Source: Microvirga terricola (GTDB lineage Bacteria; Pseudomonadota; Alphaproteobacteria; Rhizobiales; Beijerinckiaceae). Taken from it: a stretch of DNA of 64,000 nt. The stretch covers positions 496,001-560,000 of the forward strand of contig NZ_JAATJS010000002.1 of the NCBI RefSeq assembly GCF_011777495.1, read 5' to 3'. The notes beneath the pieces are model-generated. The model ran no database searches. It was not told the DNA's origin and saw only the letters and a list, made by a program, of their open reading frames with translations. The translations under genes and the position numbers were made by a program. This document shows positions 34,544 to 43,892 of the stretch, one piece after another (position 1 is the first letter of the stretch; each line of letters begins with the position of its first letter).

Positions 34544-37081
34544 ATGTCATCTACGTCACTCAGGACGATCGACTTTCTCATTGACGGAGAGCCAGGCGCC
34601 CTCATCACCGTCACCGAGACGGCAGCCGGTGAGCTCAATTTAAATGTCCGCGTGACCGACGTGATTTCGGGGCCCAAGGATCTGCCGGATATCGGGGATC
34701 TCCGGGGCCTCTTCTTTCATGTCTCCGACGAAAGCCTGCTCAAGGGATTGTCGATCTCGGGCAGCGACGTTTCAGCCTACAAGATCGGCGCCAACGCGAT
34801 CATGCAGGTTGACGGCGACGTCAACATGAATGGAGAAGTCGGCAAGGCGGTTGGTCCGTTTGATGTGGGTATCGCATTCGGCACGCCGGGTATCGGCAAG
34901 GACGACATCCGCGAAACCGCATTCACGCTGTCAGGCTCCGAACCGCTGAATCTCGATTGGGTTCTCCAGCAGCATTTCGGACTTCGTCTGACCAGCGTCA
35001 GCGACAATGGCGCGGGACGCAATCTCAGCCTCAAGCTGGCGGGTCAGATGACAGGCACTCCTAAAGTGCTGAACCCGGACCCGGTCGATCCAGGACCGAC
35101 CGATCCTGGCCCCGTCGATCCTCATCCGACGAAACCGAATCCCGATCCGACCAATCCGCCCGGCTCCACCGACCCAACTCATCCGGTGTCCTACGACGAC
35201 CTCATCGAGGGCGGTGACGGGAACGATACGATCTATGGCGGCCTCGGCAACGACGAGATGCAGGGCGAGGGCGGAGACGACCTCATCATCGGTGGCAAGG
35301 ACGACGGACGCCTCGACTGGACGCATGGCCTGAGTGTCGCCATCGGCGACAATCTCTACGGCAATGACGGCCGCGACACGTACCTTTACAAGAAGGGCGA
35401 CGGCGTCGACCTCATCTGGGATTTTCAGCCCGGTCAGGACGTGATCAGGCTGACAGGCTACAAGCTGCAGGATGTGGCCGCCATCACCCTCGTCAAAGAG
35501 GTGGCCAACCGCATCCATACCGACAGCCACGACAAGATCGCGCTTATTCTGGATAAAAGCGGGGATGCGATCATCTTCAACGATTTTCCGAATCCGAGCG
35601 AGAACGACGTCGCCATCGTGTTCGCCGATGGCCGCACCCTTTCCTCGGCGCAACTGCTGGCTCTCGCGAAGGCCAATCCGATTGAAGGGGGATCCGCTTT
35701 TTCGTCTATGACCGGTGCCAACTCGAATGGGTCCTCTTCAAATGGCCCAGGCGCAAGCCCACTCGATCTCTATGGCAACAACGACGACGACATCCTGATC
35801 GGCGGCCTCGGCGATGACCGGCTTTACGGAAACGAAGGCGTCAACGGCCTCAACGGTAGAGGCGGCAACGATCAGCTGTTCGGTGGTAACACGCGGGATA
35901 CAATCATCGGCGGGGAAGGAGACGACTCCGCCTACGGCAACGGAGGCGATGATATCATCATCGGCAATGCGGGGGGCGACAAGCTTTACGGCGCAGGCGG
36001 AGACGATCTGATCTTCGGCGACGATGCCGAAGGCGTGGATCTGCCTTCGCTGCTGACATCCTATACGCCTGCCGCCGCGGGCGAGGAGGTCGGCGCGACC
36101 ATCCGGATTAAGAGAACCTGGTGGGGTGGCTTCGAGGGCGAGATCGACATTACGGCTAATGAAAGCCTCGGCCATTGGGGCATCTTTCTGTGCAGCAAAT
36201 TCAATCTCGACAATGTCTGGGGTGCCAGGACGGTCGGGGAAACGAGCTGGTCCAAGGGCGTCGTCTATAAACTCGACAACGCGAATTGGAACGGTTCGCT
36301 GTCGGTCGGACAGAAGACGACAATCGGCTTCACTGCACAGACCGGCGTGAACGGCGTCGTGGATATCAAGACGCTTCTGGCTGGCCTTTCGATCGTGAAG
36401 GACATCACGACGGCCGAACCGACGGGGCAGGACGTCACCATGTTCCTTGGCAACACGCTGCGCGGCTTCGGCGGCGCCGATACTCTCGTCGGCACGGCGG
36501 ATGACGACACGTTCTACATCGACGACACCCGGGACAAGGTCAGCGAAAGAGCCTCCAGCAGCACGCACGACAAAATCGTCACCTCCGTCAGCTATGCGCT
36601 GGCTTCAAACGTCGAAGACATGGCTGCGACCACCGGCGCAGGCGGGATCAGCCTGAGTGGAAACGCTATCGGCAACGGGATCCAAGGCAACGACCGCGCC
36701 AACAGGATCAATGGCGGCCTGGGCAACGATACGCTGACTGGCGGCGCGGGCAAGGACACCTTTGTGTTCGATACGAAGCTCGGTACGTACAAGACGAACA
36801 AATCGGTGAACCTCGACAAGATCACCGACTTTTCCGTCAAGGACGATACGATCTGGCTCGATAACGCGATCTTCAAGAAGCTCGGGAAGGCCGGCAAGTT
36901 GAACAAGGACTTCTTCGTCGTCGGCAGCAAAGCGCAGGACGGGGACGACTATCTGATCTACGATAAGAAGACCGGCAAGCTCTTCTACGATGCCGATGGG
37001 GCTGGTGGGGGCAAGGCGACCGAATTCGCACAGCTCTCGAAAAACCTGAAGCTGACCTACGCCGACTTTCTCGTCATCTGA
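34544..37081 (+). CDS. RTX (hemolysin-type Ca-binding) protein with an internal CBM2-like domain
   Basis: 845 residues. Residues 1-170 form an N-terminal beta domain. A Pro/Asp-rich linker follows (about 175-214, repeated DPxPxDP). Gly/Asp RTX nonapeptides (GGDGNDTIYGG type) occur at 222-250, 418-492 and 722-742. Residues about 513-603 look like a CBM2 cellulose-binding module: W526/W527, W545, W559, W568, W582 and N583 with the WWGGFEGEIDITAN start. No signal peptide is present; the C-terminal region suits type I secretion. No catalytic domain is seen, so an adhesin or biofilm matrix protein is most likely. No T1SS genes are in the window. Confidence 0.9.
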   Translation: MSSTSLRTIDFLIDGEPGALITVTETAAGELNLNVRVTDVISGPKDLPDIGDLRGLFFHVSDESLLKGLSISGSDVSAYKIGANAIMQVDGDVNMNGEVGKAVGPFDVGIAFGTPGIGKDDIRETAFTLSGSEPLNLDWVLQQHFGLRLTSVSDNGAGRNLSLKLAGQMTGTPKVLNPDPVDPGPTDPGPVDPHPTKPNPDPTNPPGSTDPTHPVSYDDLIEGGDGNDTIYGGLGNDEMQGEGGDDLIIGGKDDGRLDWTHGLSVAIGDNLYGNDGRDTYLYKKGDGVDLIWDFQPGQDVIRLTGYKLQDVAAITLVKEVANRIHTDSHDKIALILDKSGDAIIFNDFPNPSENDVAIVFADGRTLSSAQLLALAKANPIEGGSAFSSMTGANSNGSSSNGPGASPLDLYGNNDDDILIGGLGDDRLYGNEGVNGLNGRGGNDQLFGGNTRDTIIGGEGDDSAYGNGGDDIIIGNAGGDKLYGAGGDDLIFGDDAEGVDLPSLLTSYTPAAAGEEVGATIRIKRTWWGGFEGEIDITANESLGHWGIFLCSKFNLDNVWGARTVGETSWSKGVVYKLDNANWNGSLSVGQKTTIGFTAQTGVNGVVDIKTLLAGLSIVKDITTAEPTGQDVTMFLGNTLRGFGGADTLVGTADDDTFYIDDTRDKVSERASSSTHDKIVTSVSYALASNVEDMAATTGAGGISLSGNAIGNGIQGNDRANRINGGLGNDTLTGGAGKDTFVFDTKLGTYKTNKSVNLDKITDFSVKDDTIWLDNAIFKKLGKAGKLNKDFFVVGSKAQDGDDYLIYDKKTGKLFYDADGAGGGKATEFAQLSKNLKLTYADFLVI

Positions 37082-37087
37082 CGGGGC

Positions 37088-37111
37088 GTACGCCGTGATC
37101 TTACGGCGTGC
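37088..37111. terminator. stem-loop between RTX and histidine-kinase genes
   Basis: ACGCCGT (37090-37096) pairs with ACGGCGT (37103-37109), extended by a T-G and a G-C pair, over a GATCTT loop. It lies 7 bases after the RTX stop and 3 bases from the convergent kinase stop. It probably serves as a two-way terminator though no U-run follows. Confidence 0.55.
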
Positions 37112-37113
37112 AA

Positions 37114-38703
37114 TCAAGCTTTCGGCAGGCGGATTTCAAAGACCGCGCCTTTGTCCGAAGCCAGGAGCCGGATTAATCCACCATGTGCGCGTAGCATGGC
37201 TTGAACGATGCCGAGGCCCATTCCCGTCCCGCCGGACTCACGGCGTGTCGTGAAAAAGGCATCGAAGATCCTGTCCCGATTGGCCGGGGATATTCCCTCG
37301 CCGTCATCGCATAGGGTCATGATAACGTCATGACCGGCCGAGCGCCCGGATACTGTGAGAGCGCGGGCGCGATGGCGAATGGAATTGTCGGCGAGGTGTG
37401 ACAGAACGATGGAGAGGTTCTCCGCAGAGATCGCGACACTGCTGTCGAGCGATCCCTCGACCCGGATGTCCAAATTCGCAAAGGCGCTCTTGAGGTCTGC
37501 GACGCTTGTCGAGAGAAGCGTGTTCCCGCGAATTTCCGGGTTGTCGGCACGAGCCAACTCGCGCAGGCGGTGCAGCATGGCCGCCAGGCGTGTGGTGTCG
37601 GCGATGATGTTGTCGAGAAAACGCAGGCGCTCGGGGCCCGTCATGGACCCGGGCGCCGCAGCGGCGTCATCCCGCAAGAGCTCCGCCGCGCCCTGGATCG
37701 AGGTGAGCGGCGTTTTCAACTCGTGCGAGACATGGGCCGCGAACGTTCTGATATAATCGGAGCGCTCGTGCAGCCGTTCGGTCATGTCGATGAAGCTTTG
37801 CGACAGAAGAGCGATCTCGCGGGTACCGTGATGGGCAAGCGGTTCAAGGGCTTCGCGCCTACCGCGCCCCATTTCGACCGCGCGTGCGACGAGCGCATGG
37901 ATGGGGCGGGTAATGGTGCGCGAAAAGATGAAGCCGATGACCAGCGTCGCCCCAAAGATTGTGAAACCGGCAAGGATGAACTTCCGCTGCTCGCCATAGA
38001 TGTGCTTGACGATATTGTTGGGTGTTCGTGACGCATAGATCACGCCGGCCACGCGGTCCCGGACGATGACCGGCATGGCCGAGAAAACGCGAATGCGCGT
38101 TCCCCGGCTGAGAGAGTAGAGCGGCGGAGGCGGCTCGTCGGAGATGCGTGTGCGCAGGACGGCCTTGTAACGCCCTTGCAGCGCCTGCTCGACCTCTTTG
38201 ACGTGCGCCAGGGACAGGCCGTGTTCTTCCCGCCCTGCAATGACGACACCGTGCGAGTCGAGCAGCCTGAAACCTGCAAGCGTCACGGATTGGGTCTGTA
38301 GCGCGACGACCTGCAACCGCTGACCGATCGCGATCAGGGGAGGGGCGGGCGGAACGGCGGCCGGAGCGGCTTCCGGCCGGGGACCGAGAAGGTCCTCGCC
38401 GGCCAAGTCGAGGGATGGCTGAAGGGAGCGGTCGAAGCCGTTGTCGCCGGAGGGCGCAGGCGACAGCACCGCCGCCCCCAAAAGCGAGATCGGATCAGGC
38501 GTCGATTCCACTTCCTGCGCGAAGATCGCGGCGAGCACCGCGCTTTGTGCGATCAATTCCGCCTCGGTTTGGCGGATGAGTTCGTTCTCGTAGAGCCGAA
38601 AGAAGAACAGACTGACCAGCGGCAACGTCAGCACCGTCATCAAGACGGCGAAAATGATCATGCCGAGCGTCGGCCGCCACTTGGCCATGACCCGGGTCGT
38701 CAT
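37114..38703 (-). CDS. sensor histidine kinase (membrane, HAMP/HisKA/HATPase)
   Basis: 529 residues. Membrane segments at about 13-35 and 242-262 bound a 200-residue periplasmic sensor that is rich in Pro and Ala near 108-125. HAMP is at 262-315. H327 in FAAHVSHELKTPL is the phospho-acceptor. The ATPase has DNSIRHRA, DDGEGISPANR and the G2 box GGTGMGLGI. The ATG overlaps the stop of the response regulator as ATGA, so the pair is co-translated. The signal is unknown. The gene is convergent with the RTX gene, which could be a target. Confidence 0.93.
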   Translation of the reverse strand: MTTRVMAKWRPTLGMIIFAVLMTVLTLPLVSLFFFRLYENELIRQTEAELIAQSAVLAAIFAQEVESTPDPISLLGAAVLSPAPSGDNGFDRSLQPSLDLAGEDLLGPRPEAAPAAVPPAPPLIAIGQRLQVVALQTQSVTLAGFRLLDSHGVVIAGREEHGLSLAHVKEVEQALQGRYKAVLRTRISDEPPPPLYSLSRGTRIRVFSAMPVIVRDRVAGVIYASRTPNNIVKHIYGEQRKFILAGFTIFGATLVIGFIFSRTITRPIHALVARAVEMGRGRREALEPLAHHGTREIALLSQSFIDMTERLHERSDYIRTFAAHVSHELKTPLTSIQGAAELLRDDAAAAPGSMTGPERLRFLDNIIADTTRLAAMLHRLRELARADNPEIRGNTLLSTSVADLKSAFANLDIRVEGSLDSSVAISAENLSIVLSHLADNSIRHRARALTVSGRSAGHDVIMTLCDDGEGISPANRDRIFDAFFTTRRESGGTGMGLGIVQAMLRAHGGLIRLLASDKGAVFEIRLPKA

Positions 38704-39398
38704 GGGGCGGCCTCGCAGGAGCCCAGCTTGAAGCCGACGCCATGCACCGTCTCGATAACGCTGCTGCAGCCGGCTGCTTGAAATTTCGCACGGATGTTGC
38801 GGATGTGACTGTCGATGGTCCTGTCGGAAACGTAGATCTGAATGTCGTAAGCGGCATTCATGATCTGCTCGCGCGTGAGCACGATGCCCGGGCGGGTGAC
38901 GAAGCTTTTCAGAATCATGAACTCTATGGCCGTCAGCGTCACGGGAGATCCGTCGAACGCCGCCGCATGATGAAGGGCGTTCATGGACAGGCGCCCCTGC
39001 GCCAACGGTTGAATCTCAGATTGCGCAGGAACTCTTTTGGTGCGTCTGAGAATGACATTCGCGCGGGCGACCAGCTCTCGCGGGCTGAACGGTTTGGTGA
39101 CATAATCGTCGCCGCCGATCTCAAGGCCCAGGACGCGGTCGATCTCCTCATCCCGGGCCGACAGAAACAGGATCGGAACATCGGAGGTCTTCCGAATCTG
39201 GCGGCAGACTTCGAGCCCGTCCATCTCCGGAATTCCGATATCGAGAACGATTAGGTCCGGCGAGAACTCTGCAAATCGGTTCAGTGCCTCTCTGCCGTCG
39301 CGGGCGATGGCTGTCGCCATGCCGCCCTTCTCGAGCGCAAAGCAGACCACCTCCCGGATATGCGGATCGTCATCGACGACAAGGATCCGGTGCGCCAC
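38700..39398 (-). CDS. OmpR-family response regulator
   Basis: 232 residues. The receiver domain (1-120) has acidic D9-D11, the phospho-acceptor D53 (IVLDIGIPEMDG) and K in TKPFSPREL. The C-terminal winged helix contains LTAIEFMILKSFV and SDRTIDSHIRNIRAKF. GTG 39398 follows GGAGACAGGA. Cognate of the kinase encoded immediately downstream. Resembles CreB-type regulators, but the regulon is not known. Confidence 0.94.
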   Translation of the reverse strand: MAHRILVVDDDPHIREVVCFALEKGGMATAIARDGREALNRFAEFSPDLIVLDIGIPEMDGLEVCRQIRKTSDVPILFLSARDEEIDRVLGLEIGGDDYVTKPFSPRELVARANVILRRTKRVPAQSEIQPLAQGRLSMNALHHAAAFDGSPVTLTAIEFMILKSFVTRPGIVLTREQIMNAAYDIQIYVSDRTIDSHIRNIRAKFQAAGCSSVIETVHGVGFKLGSCEAAP

Positions 39399-39407
39399 TC
39401 CTGTCTC

Positions 39408-40937
39408 CTATGGATTGCTGGGTCTCTCTGGCGTTACAATGGCTCCTTCCTTAGCATCGACCCGACGGTCGAGATAGCGTTGCAATCGCCAATCCCGGAA
39501 AGCCCAGGCCCGCCAATCGTCCATGCTTTTGATATGGGCGAGAGCCGCCTCTTTGCGCCATTGGACGAGGGGGTGAGAGGTCATGAGGCCACGGCGCACG
39601 ACGTAGCGATCGAGGGCCGGAATGGCGTGGGGGCCGAGCGCCCGGAGATAAATCAAGTCGGGCGATGTCGCGCCCGACACGGCTTCGCGTTTGTAGGAGA
39701 GATTGTAGTTCGCGATCATCGCGGTGAAGTTGATGAGGCTGCAGGCGTAGAGCGTCAGGGCCAGAGCGAGCGCATTGGCCCCGACCAGCCATCCGTTGGA
39801 GCGCCGCAAGGCGATGCGCACCATGATGAGGACCAGCCCGACCGCCACGAGAGACATCCAGATGAAGGCCGCGATGCGCAGATGGGTCAGGGAGTAGACT
39901 TCCACGTAGAGATCGAGGCGCAGGATCGAGGAGATCACGAGAAGGACGTTCTGTCCGACCCAGATATAGACTAGCCGCCGGATAAGGGGAGATTGTTCGC
40001 CGGCTCCGCCGGGGCGCATGGCCGCCAGGACGAAGGCTGCCGCCAGAAGGGCCGTGACGATCAGCGGATAGGCTCCGCGATGGGCATATGTCGCATAGGT
40101 CATGCCCTGCGGCAGCGCGGCTCCGCCCCAAAGATACATGGCGTCGAGGACGGTCTGCACGGCAAATAACGCGTTGAACAGAACGAGAGAGCGTTGAATC
40201 GTTGCCGGTCCGAGCAAGAGGTTCCTGCTTTCAACGCGAGGGACGTCCGTAGTCGGCGGGGTCTGTCTCACGCGTCTTTCACACAGGCGGACAGAGAGAA
40301 AAGGCCAGGCGACCATGAGCAGCGCGCCCCAAAAGAGCGCCCGGGCGACGTCGAAGTCCCAACTTTGCCGTGACACGTCGAAGACTGCGAGCCATTGCTC
40401 GATCAGGGGATTGGCAGAGGCGAAGAGTGCGGTGAAGACAGCGCCGCAGAGGATGGGAACGACCCAACCCACCAGCACATCCAGCCGCAGCCACTTCCGC
40501 CCCTGGCTCTGGAACTCACGTTGGGTCTGAAGCAGATCGGGAAACAATTGGAAGGCGCCTTTCAGAAGCAGCCTTCGAGTCGAAATCGCCACAGCGTCCC
40601 ATCCATTCGTCAGCCCGCCCGTCATGACGACTGCGGCAAGGGCCGTTCCGAGAATGCCGAACAGAAGGGCGATCATCCCGGTTGCCTCCACGAGGGGGAG
40701 GAGCGCTAACAGCAGAATCGGCGCTGCAGTCCGGACGTTGCGCCGCTCACTCGGCTGGGGACGCATGAGAAAGGACCCTGTGGCGAGGAGGGTCAGGAAC
40801 AAGACGAGCGAGAGGCCGGCCGCATGACCGTAAAAGAGCCGGTCGCCGATCGCCGCGATCGCGGCCGCAATGGCGAGCTTCGAGCTGAATCTGGAGTGAG
40901 GCGGGATGGTGGTGTCGGCATTGAGGGCAGCGGTCAT
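39408..40937 (-). CDS. DUF4173 membrane protein
   Basis: 509 residues with about twelve membrane segments and a soluble C-terminus (about 415-509) with Trp/Arg-rich motifs (WRAWAFRDWRLQRYL). It matches the DUF4173 layout; no activity is known for the family. It sits immediately upstream of the two-component system (9 bases before the regulator start), so it may be a sensor accessory or a target in one transcription unit. Its ATG overlaps the stop of a 63-codon frame as ATGA. Confidence 0.85.
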   Translation of the reverse strand: MTAALNADTTIPPHSRFSSKLAIAAAIAAIGDRLFYGHAAGLSLVLFLTLLATGSFLMRPQPSERRNVRTAAPILLLALLPLVEATGMIALLFGILGTALAAVVMTGGLTNGWDAVAISTRRLLLKGAFQLFPDLLQTQREFQSQGRKWLRLDVLVGWVVPILCGAVFTALFASANPLIEQWLAVFDVSRQSWDFDVARALFWGALLMVAWPFLSVRLCERRVRQTPPTTDVPRVESRNLLLGPATIQRSLVLFNALFAVQTVLDAMYLWGGAALPQGMTYATYAHRGAYPLIVTALLAAAFVLAAMRPGGAGEQSPLIRRLVYIWVGQNVLLVISSILRLDLYVEVYSLTHLRIAAFIWMSLVAVGLVLIMVRIALRRSNGWLVGANALALALTLYACSLINFTAMIANYNLSYKREAVSGATSPDLIYLRALGPHAIPALDRYVVRRGLMTSHPLVQWRKEAALAHIKSMDDWRAWAFRDWRLQRYLDRRVDAKEGAIVTPERPSNP

Positions 40938-41125
40938 GTGAGATCGGCCTGTTGTTGAGAAGGTGAGATCTCATCCAGGCTTTCGATCCGGTCGACTGCC
41001 TCGGTCCTCCGGTCAGGAAAGGTGAGAATGGTCGCCGTCGGTTTTGCGATCTCGTCGCAAAGCCACCATCCCTCTTTCAGGAGGCAGGTGGGCAAAGTGG
41101 GCGAAAGGGGACTGGATGATCTCAT
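40934..41125 (-). CDS. possible 63-residue leader or small protein
   Basis: The frame runs from ATG 41125 to a TGA that overlaps the ATG of the DUF4173 gene. The product has no signal peptide or membrane segment; it reads CLLKEGWWLCDEIAKPTATI in the middle. Coupling by ATGA and the same strand support a translated frame. Low complexity at both ends and no recognised family keep confidence low. Confidence 0.4.
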   Translation of the reverse strand: MRSSSPLSPTLPTCLLKEGWWLCDEIAKPTATILTFPDRRTEAVDRIESLDEISPSQQQADLT

Positions 41126-41321
41126 GCCGCCAACCTGCCTGGGCGCTTTGCAGAACGGTCAGAGGACTTGCTCAGGATTTGAGGATTTTCGTGCAGCTTT
41201 TGTGCATGGACTCGGTTTGTTGCGCGTGCTTCCGCGCCATTTCAATGCCGGGTTCGCCGCCCATCGTTGCTATTGACGTAAAGGCACGTTTCTCGCACTA
41301 TGACATAACTAGAGGGCATAA

Positions 41322-41335
41322 TCCATAAATATGGA
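41322..41335. promoter_or_regulatory. palindrome upstream of the peptide-type ABC operon, candidate IclR operator
   Basis: TCCATA (41322-41327) and TATGGA (41330-41335) form a perfect inverted repeat with a 2-base spacer, 16 bases before the binding-protein start. The half ATGGAATA recurs at the divergent iclR/SelA-like promoter (49347-49354). Because both promoters serve one catabolic cassette, shared control by the IclR protein is inferred. Confidence 0.45.
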
Positions 41336-41350
41336 ATAGGGGAGAGTGCA

Positions 41351-42877
41351 ATGAAGCTTCTGGCAGGTGCATTACTGTCCGGCGTCATGATGCTCGGGGC
41401 CGGTTCGGCCTTGGCTCAGCAGCCGGGAGGAATCGTCAACGTGGCGACCATTGGCGAGCCGCCGACGTTGGACCCGATGGTCTCGACCGCCGATCTCGTC
41501 GGCATCGTCACGCAGCATTTCTTCGAAACCCTGTTCACCTTCGACAAGGATTGGAACGTCACTCCGCTTCTCGCGGAGAGCCTTCCCGAGATCACCGACG
41601 GCGGCAAGACCTACACCATCAAGCTGCGCACCGGCGTGACGTTCCATGACGGATCGGCCATGACGGCCGACGATGTCGTGGCGTCGCTCAAGCGTTGGAT
41701 GGACCTTGCTTCGCGCGGCAAGCAGACGGCGGGCAACATCGACAAGGTGGAAGTCGTCGCCCCCTCGACCGTTCGCATTGTTCTGAAGGCACCTTACGCA
41801 CCGTTGCTGGCGCTTCTGTCGTTCAACAATTCCGCGGCCGTCATTATGCCGGCGAGCAAGATGAGCAATCCGCTCACCGAGCCGGTCGGAACGGGTCCCT
41901 ACAAGCTTAAAGAACGCAAGCCGGATCAGTATATCCAGCTCGTCCGCCATGAGAGCTACAAGCCGCGCGCCGGCAGCGCCGACGGTTATGGCGGGGCGCG
42001 CAAGCCGCTGCTCGATGAGATCCGTTTCGTGCCGGTTCCCGATGCCAACACCCGCATCGAAGGCGCGATTTCGGGCCAGTTCGATTATGTGGACTCGCTT
42101 CCCGTCGAATCCTATGACCGCATCAAGAACCTGCAGACCACGAAGCCGGTTTTGCTCAAGCCGTTCGGCTGGCCCGTCTTCGTGATGAACACGAAGCAGG
42201 GCGTAATGGCCAATACCGATACCCGTATGGCGGTGCGGTTGGCCTTGAGCATGGAGGACATGCTGGCGGCGGCCTTCGGCAGCAAGGAGTTCTATTCGCT
42301 CGATGCTGCTATGTATCCGAAGGGCTACGTGTGGCACTCCGAGGCGGGGACGGAAGGCAAGTACAACGTCGCCGATGCCGACAAAGCGAAGGCGCTTCTC
42401 AAGAAAGCGAATTACGACGGAAAGCCGGTGCGCATTCTCACCAGCCGCCAATACGAGTTCCACTACAAGATGGCGCAGGTCGCGGCGGAGTATCTGAAGC
42501 AGGCGGAATTTGCCGTCGACATGCAAGTGGTGGATTGGGCGACCCTGACGCAGCGCCGCGCCGATGCCGCCCTGTGGGACATCTATATCACGCATAGCCC
42601 GTTCCTGCCGGAACCCGCGCTCATCGGTCAGCTCTCGGAAAGCTCGCCGGGCTGGTGGTCGACGCCCGCGCGTAAAGCGGCCGTGGACGCCTTCAACACC
42701 GAGAGCGATCCCAAGAAGCGTCCCGCGCTCTGGGCCGAGGTGCAGAAGGTCATGTATGCCGAGACGCCGAGCATCAAGATCGGTGATTTCAATGCGCTCT
42801 CTGCGCAATCGCCGAAGCTCGATGGCGTCATGCCGGCTCCGTGGCCTTACTTCTGGAACGTCTCGATCAAGAAGTAG
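41351..42877 (+). CDS. ABC transporter substrate-binding protein, family 5 (peptide/opine type)
   Basis: 508 residues. The signal peptide MKLLAGALLSGVMMLGAGSA ends at a LAQ site, so the mature protein is periplasmic. TLDPMVSTADLVGIVTQHFFETL, GKTYTIKLRTGVTFHDG and EPVGTGPYKLKE are family SBP_bac_5 marks. It feeds the DppB/C/D/F-like proteins encoded downstream. Its ligand is probably the acylated compound handled by the amidohydrolase in the same operon; that is inferred from context. A strong hairpin follows its stop. Confidence 0.93.
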   Translation: MKLLAGALLSGVMMLGAGSALAQQPGGIVNVATIGEPPTLDPMVSTADLVGIVTQHFFETLFTFDKDWNVTPLLAESLPEITDGGKTYTIKLRTGVTFHDGSAMTADDVVASLKRWMDLASRGKQTAGNIDKVEVVAPSTVRIVLKAPYAPLLALLSFNNSAAVIMPASKMSNPLTEPVGTGPYKLKERKPDQYIQLVRHESYKPRAGSADGYGGARKPLLDEIRFVPVPDANTRIEGAISGQFDYVDSLPVESYDRIKNLQTTKPVLLKPFGWPVFVMNTKQGVMANTDTRMAVRLALSMEDMLAAAFGSKEFYSLDAAMYPKGYVWHSEAGTEGKYNVADADKAKALLKKANYDGKPVRILTSRQYEFHYKMAQVAAEYLKQAEFAVDMQVVDWATLTQRRADAALWDIYITHSPFLPEPALIGQLSESSPGWWSTPARKAAVDAFNTESDPKKRPALWAEVQKVMYAETPSIKIGDFNALSAQSPKLDGVMPAPWPYFWNVSIKK

Positions 42878-42894
42878 CCTGTCAAACGCCTGAT

Positions 42895-42922
42895 CGAAGG
42901 GCGTCCTCCGTGACGCCCTTCG
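42895..42922 (+). other. 11-bp perfect stem-loop between binding-protein and permease genes
   Basis: CGAAGGGCGTC (42895-42905) pairs with GACGCCCTTCG (42912-42922) over a 6-base loop, 18 bases after the binding-protein stop and 29 before the permease. No T-run follows. It likely blocks 3' decay or partly stops transcription, so more binding protein than channel is made. Confidence 0.75.
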
Positions 42923-42950
42923 CCGCTCCTCAAGGTTGAAGTCAAAAGGT

Positions 42951-43892
42951 ATGAGCCGCTACGTCTTCCAACGTTTGCTCGGCATGCTCGTGGTGATGTT
43001 CGTGGTCGTCACGATCGTGTTCATCATCGTGCGCATTGCGCCCGGCGATCCCGCCGCGGTCATGCTCGGGCCGGATGCCACGGCGCAGGATGTTTCAGCC
43101 TTGCGCACGCGCCTTGGGCTGGACAGCCCCATCATCGTACAATACGGCATCTTCTTCGGCCAGCTACTGCAGGGCGACCTCGGGGAATCCATCTTTCTGA
43201 ACCGGCCCGTCCTGACCGCGCTTGCAGACCGCGCGGAGCCGACATTTTTCCTCACCCTCTTCTCCATTCTCATCGCTGCGCTCATCGCGATCCCCGTCGG
43301 CATCATGTCTGCCTACTGGCGCGGTTCGCTCTTCGACCAGGGTGCGACGACCCTCGCCATGCTCGCAGCATCCATTCCGAGTTTCTGGCTCGGACTCATC
43401 CTCATTCAGATCCTCGCGGTGCGATGGGGCGTGTTTCCGGTCTCCGGCTATGGCGGGCCCGGCGCGAGCCTCATGACGCGCCTGTCGCATCTCGTCCTGC
43501 CTGCGATCTCGCTCGGCGTCGTGTCCTCCGCCTTGATCCTGCGCTTCACGCGGGCGAGCATGCTCGACGTGCTCAATGACGATTATGTCCGCACGGCCCG
43601 TTCGAAGGGCATGAGCGAATTCCGCGTGATCATGAAGCACGCCTTCAAGAATGCGCTCATTCCGGTTCTTACGGTTATCGGCATCACGGCGGCGCTTCTC
43701 GTTTCCGGCGCAGTGGTTACCGAAACGGTGTTCGGCTTACCCGGCGTCGGAAGCCTCGTCGTCTCGGCGGTTTTGCGTCGTGATTATCCGGTGATCCAGG
43801 GCGCGCTTCTCATCATCGCCGCGCTTTATGTGCTCATCAATTTCCTGATCGATATGCTCTATCTGCTCGTCGACCCGAGAGTGCGCTACTGA
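42951..43892 (+). CDS. ABC transporter permease, DppB type
   Basis: 313 residues with six membrane segments. The N-terminal MSRYVFQRLLGMLVVMFVVV and the signature FTRASMLDVLNDDYVRTARSKGMSE (read here as the EAA loop A-R-x-K-G) are typical of DppB/OppB. AAAAGGT directly before ATG 42951 supports the start over an upstream in-frame codon at 42936. Ends one base into the next permease start. Confidence 0.93.
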   Translation: MSRYVFQRLLGMLVVMFVVVTIVFIIVRIAPGDPAAVMLGPDATAQDVSALRTRLGLDSPIIVQYGIFFGQLLQGDLGESIFLNRPVLTALADRAEPTFFLTLFSILIAALIAIPVGIMSAYWRGSLFDQGATTLAMLAASIPSFWLGLILIQILAVRWGVFPVSGYGGPGASLMTRLSHLVLPAISLGVVSSALILRFTRASMLDVLNDDYVRTARSKGMSEFRVIMKHAFKNALIPVLTVIGITAALLVSGAVVTETVFGLPGVGSLVVSAVLRRDYPVIQGALLIIAALYVLINFLIDMLYLLVDPRVRY

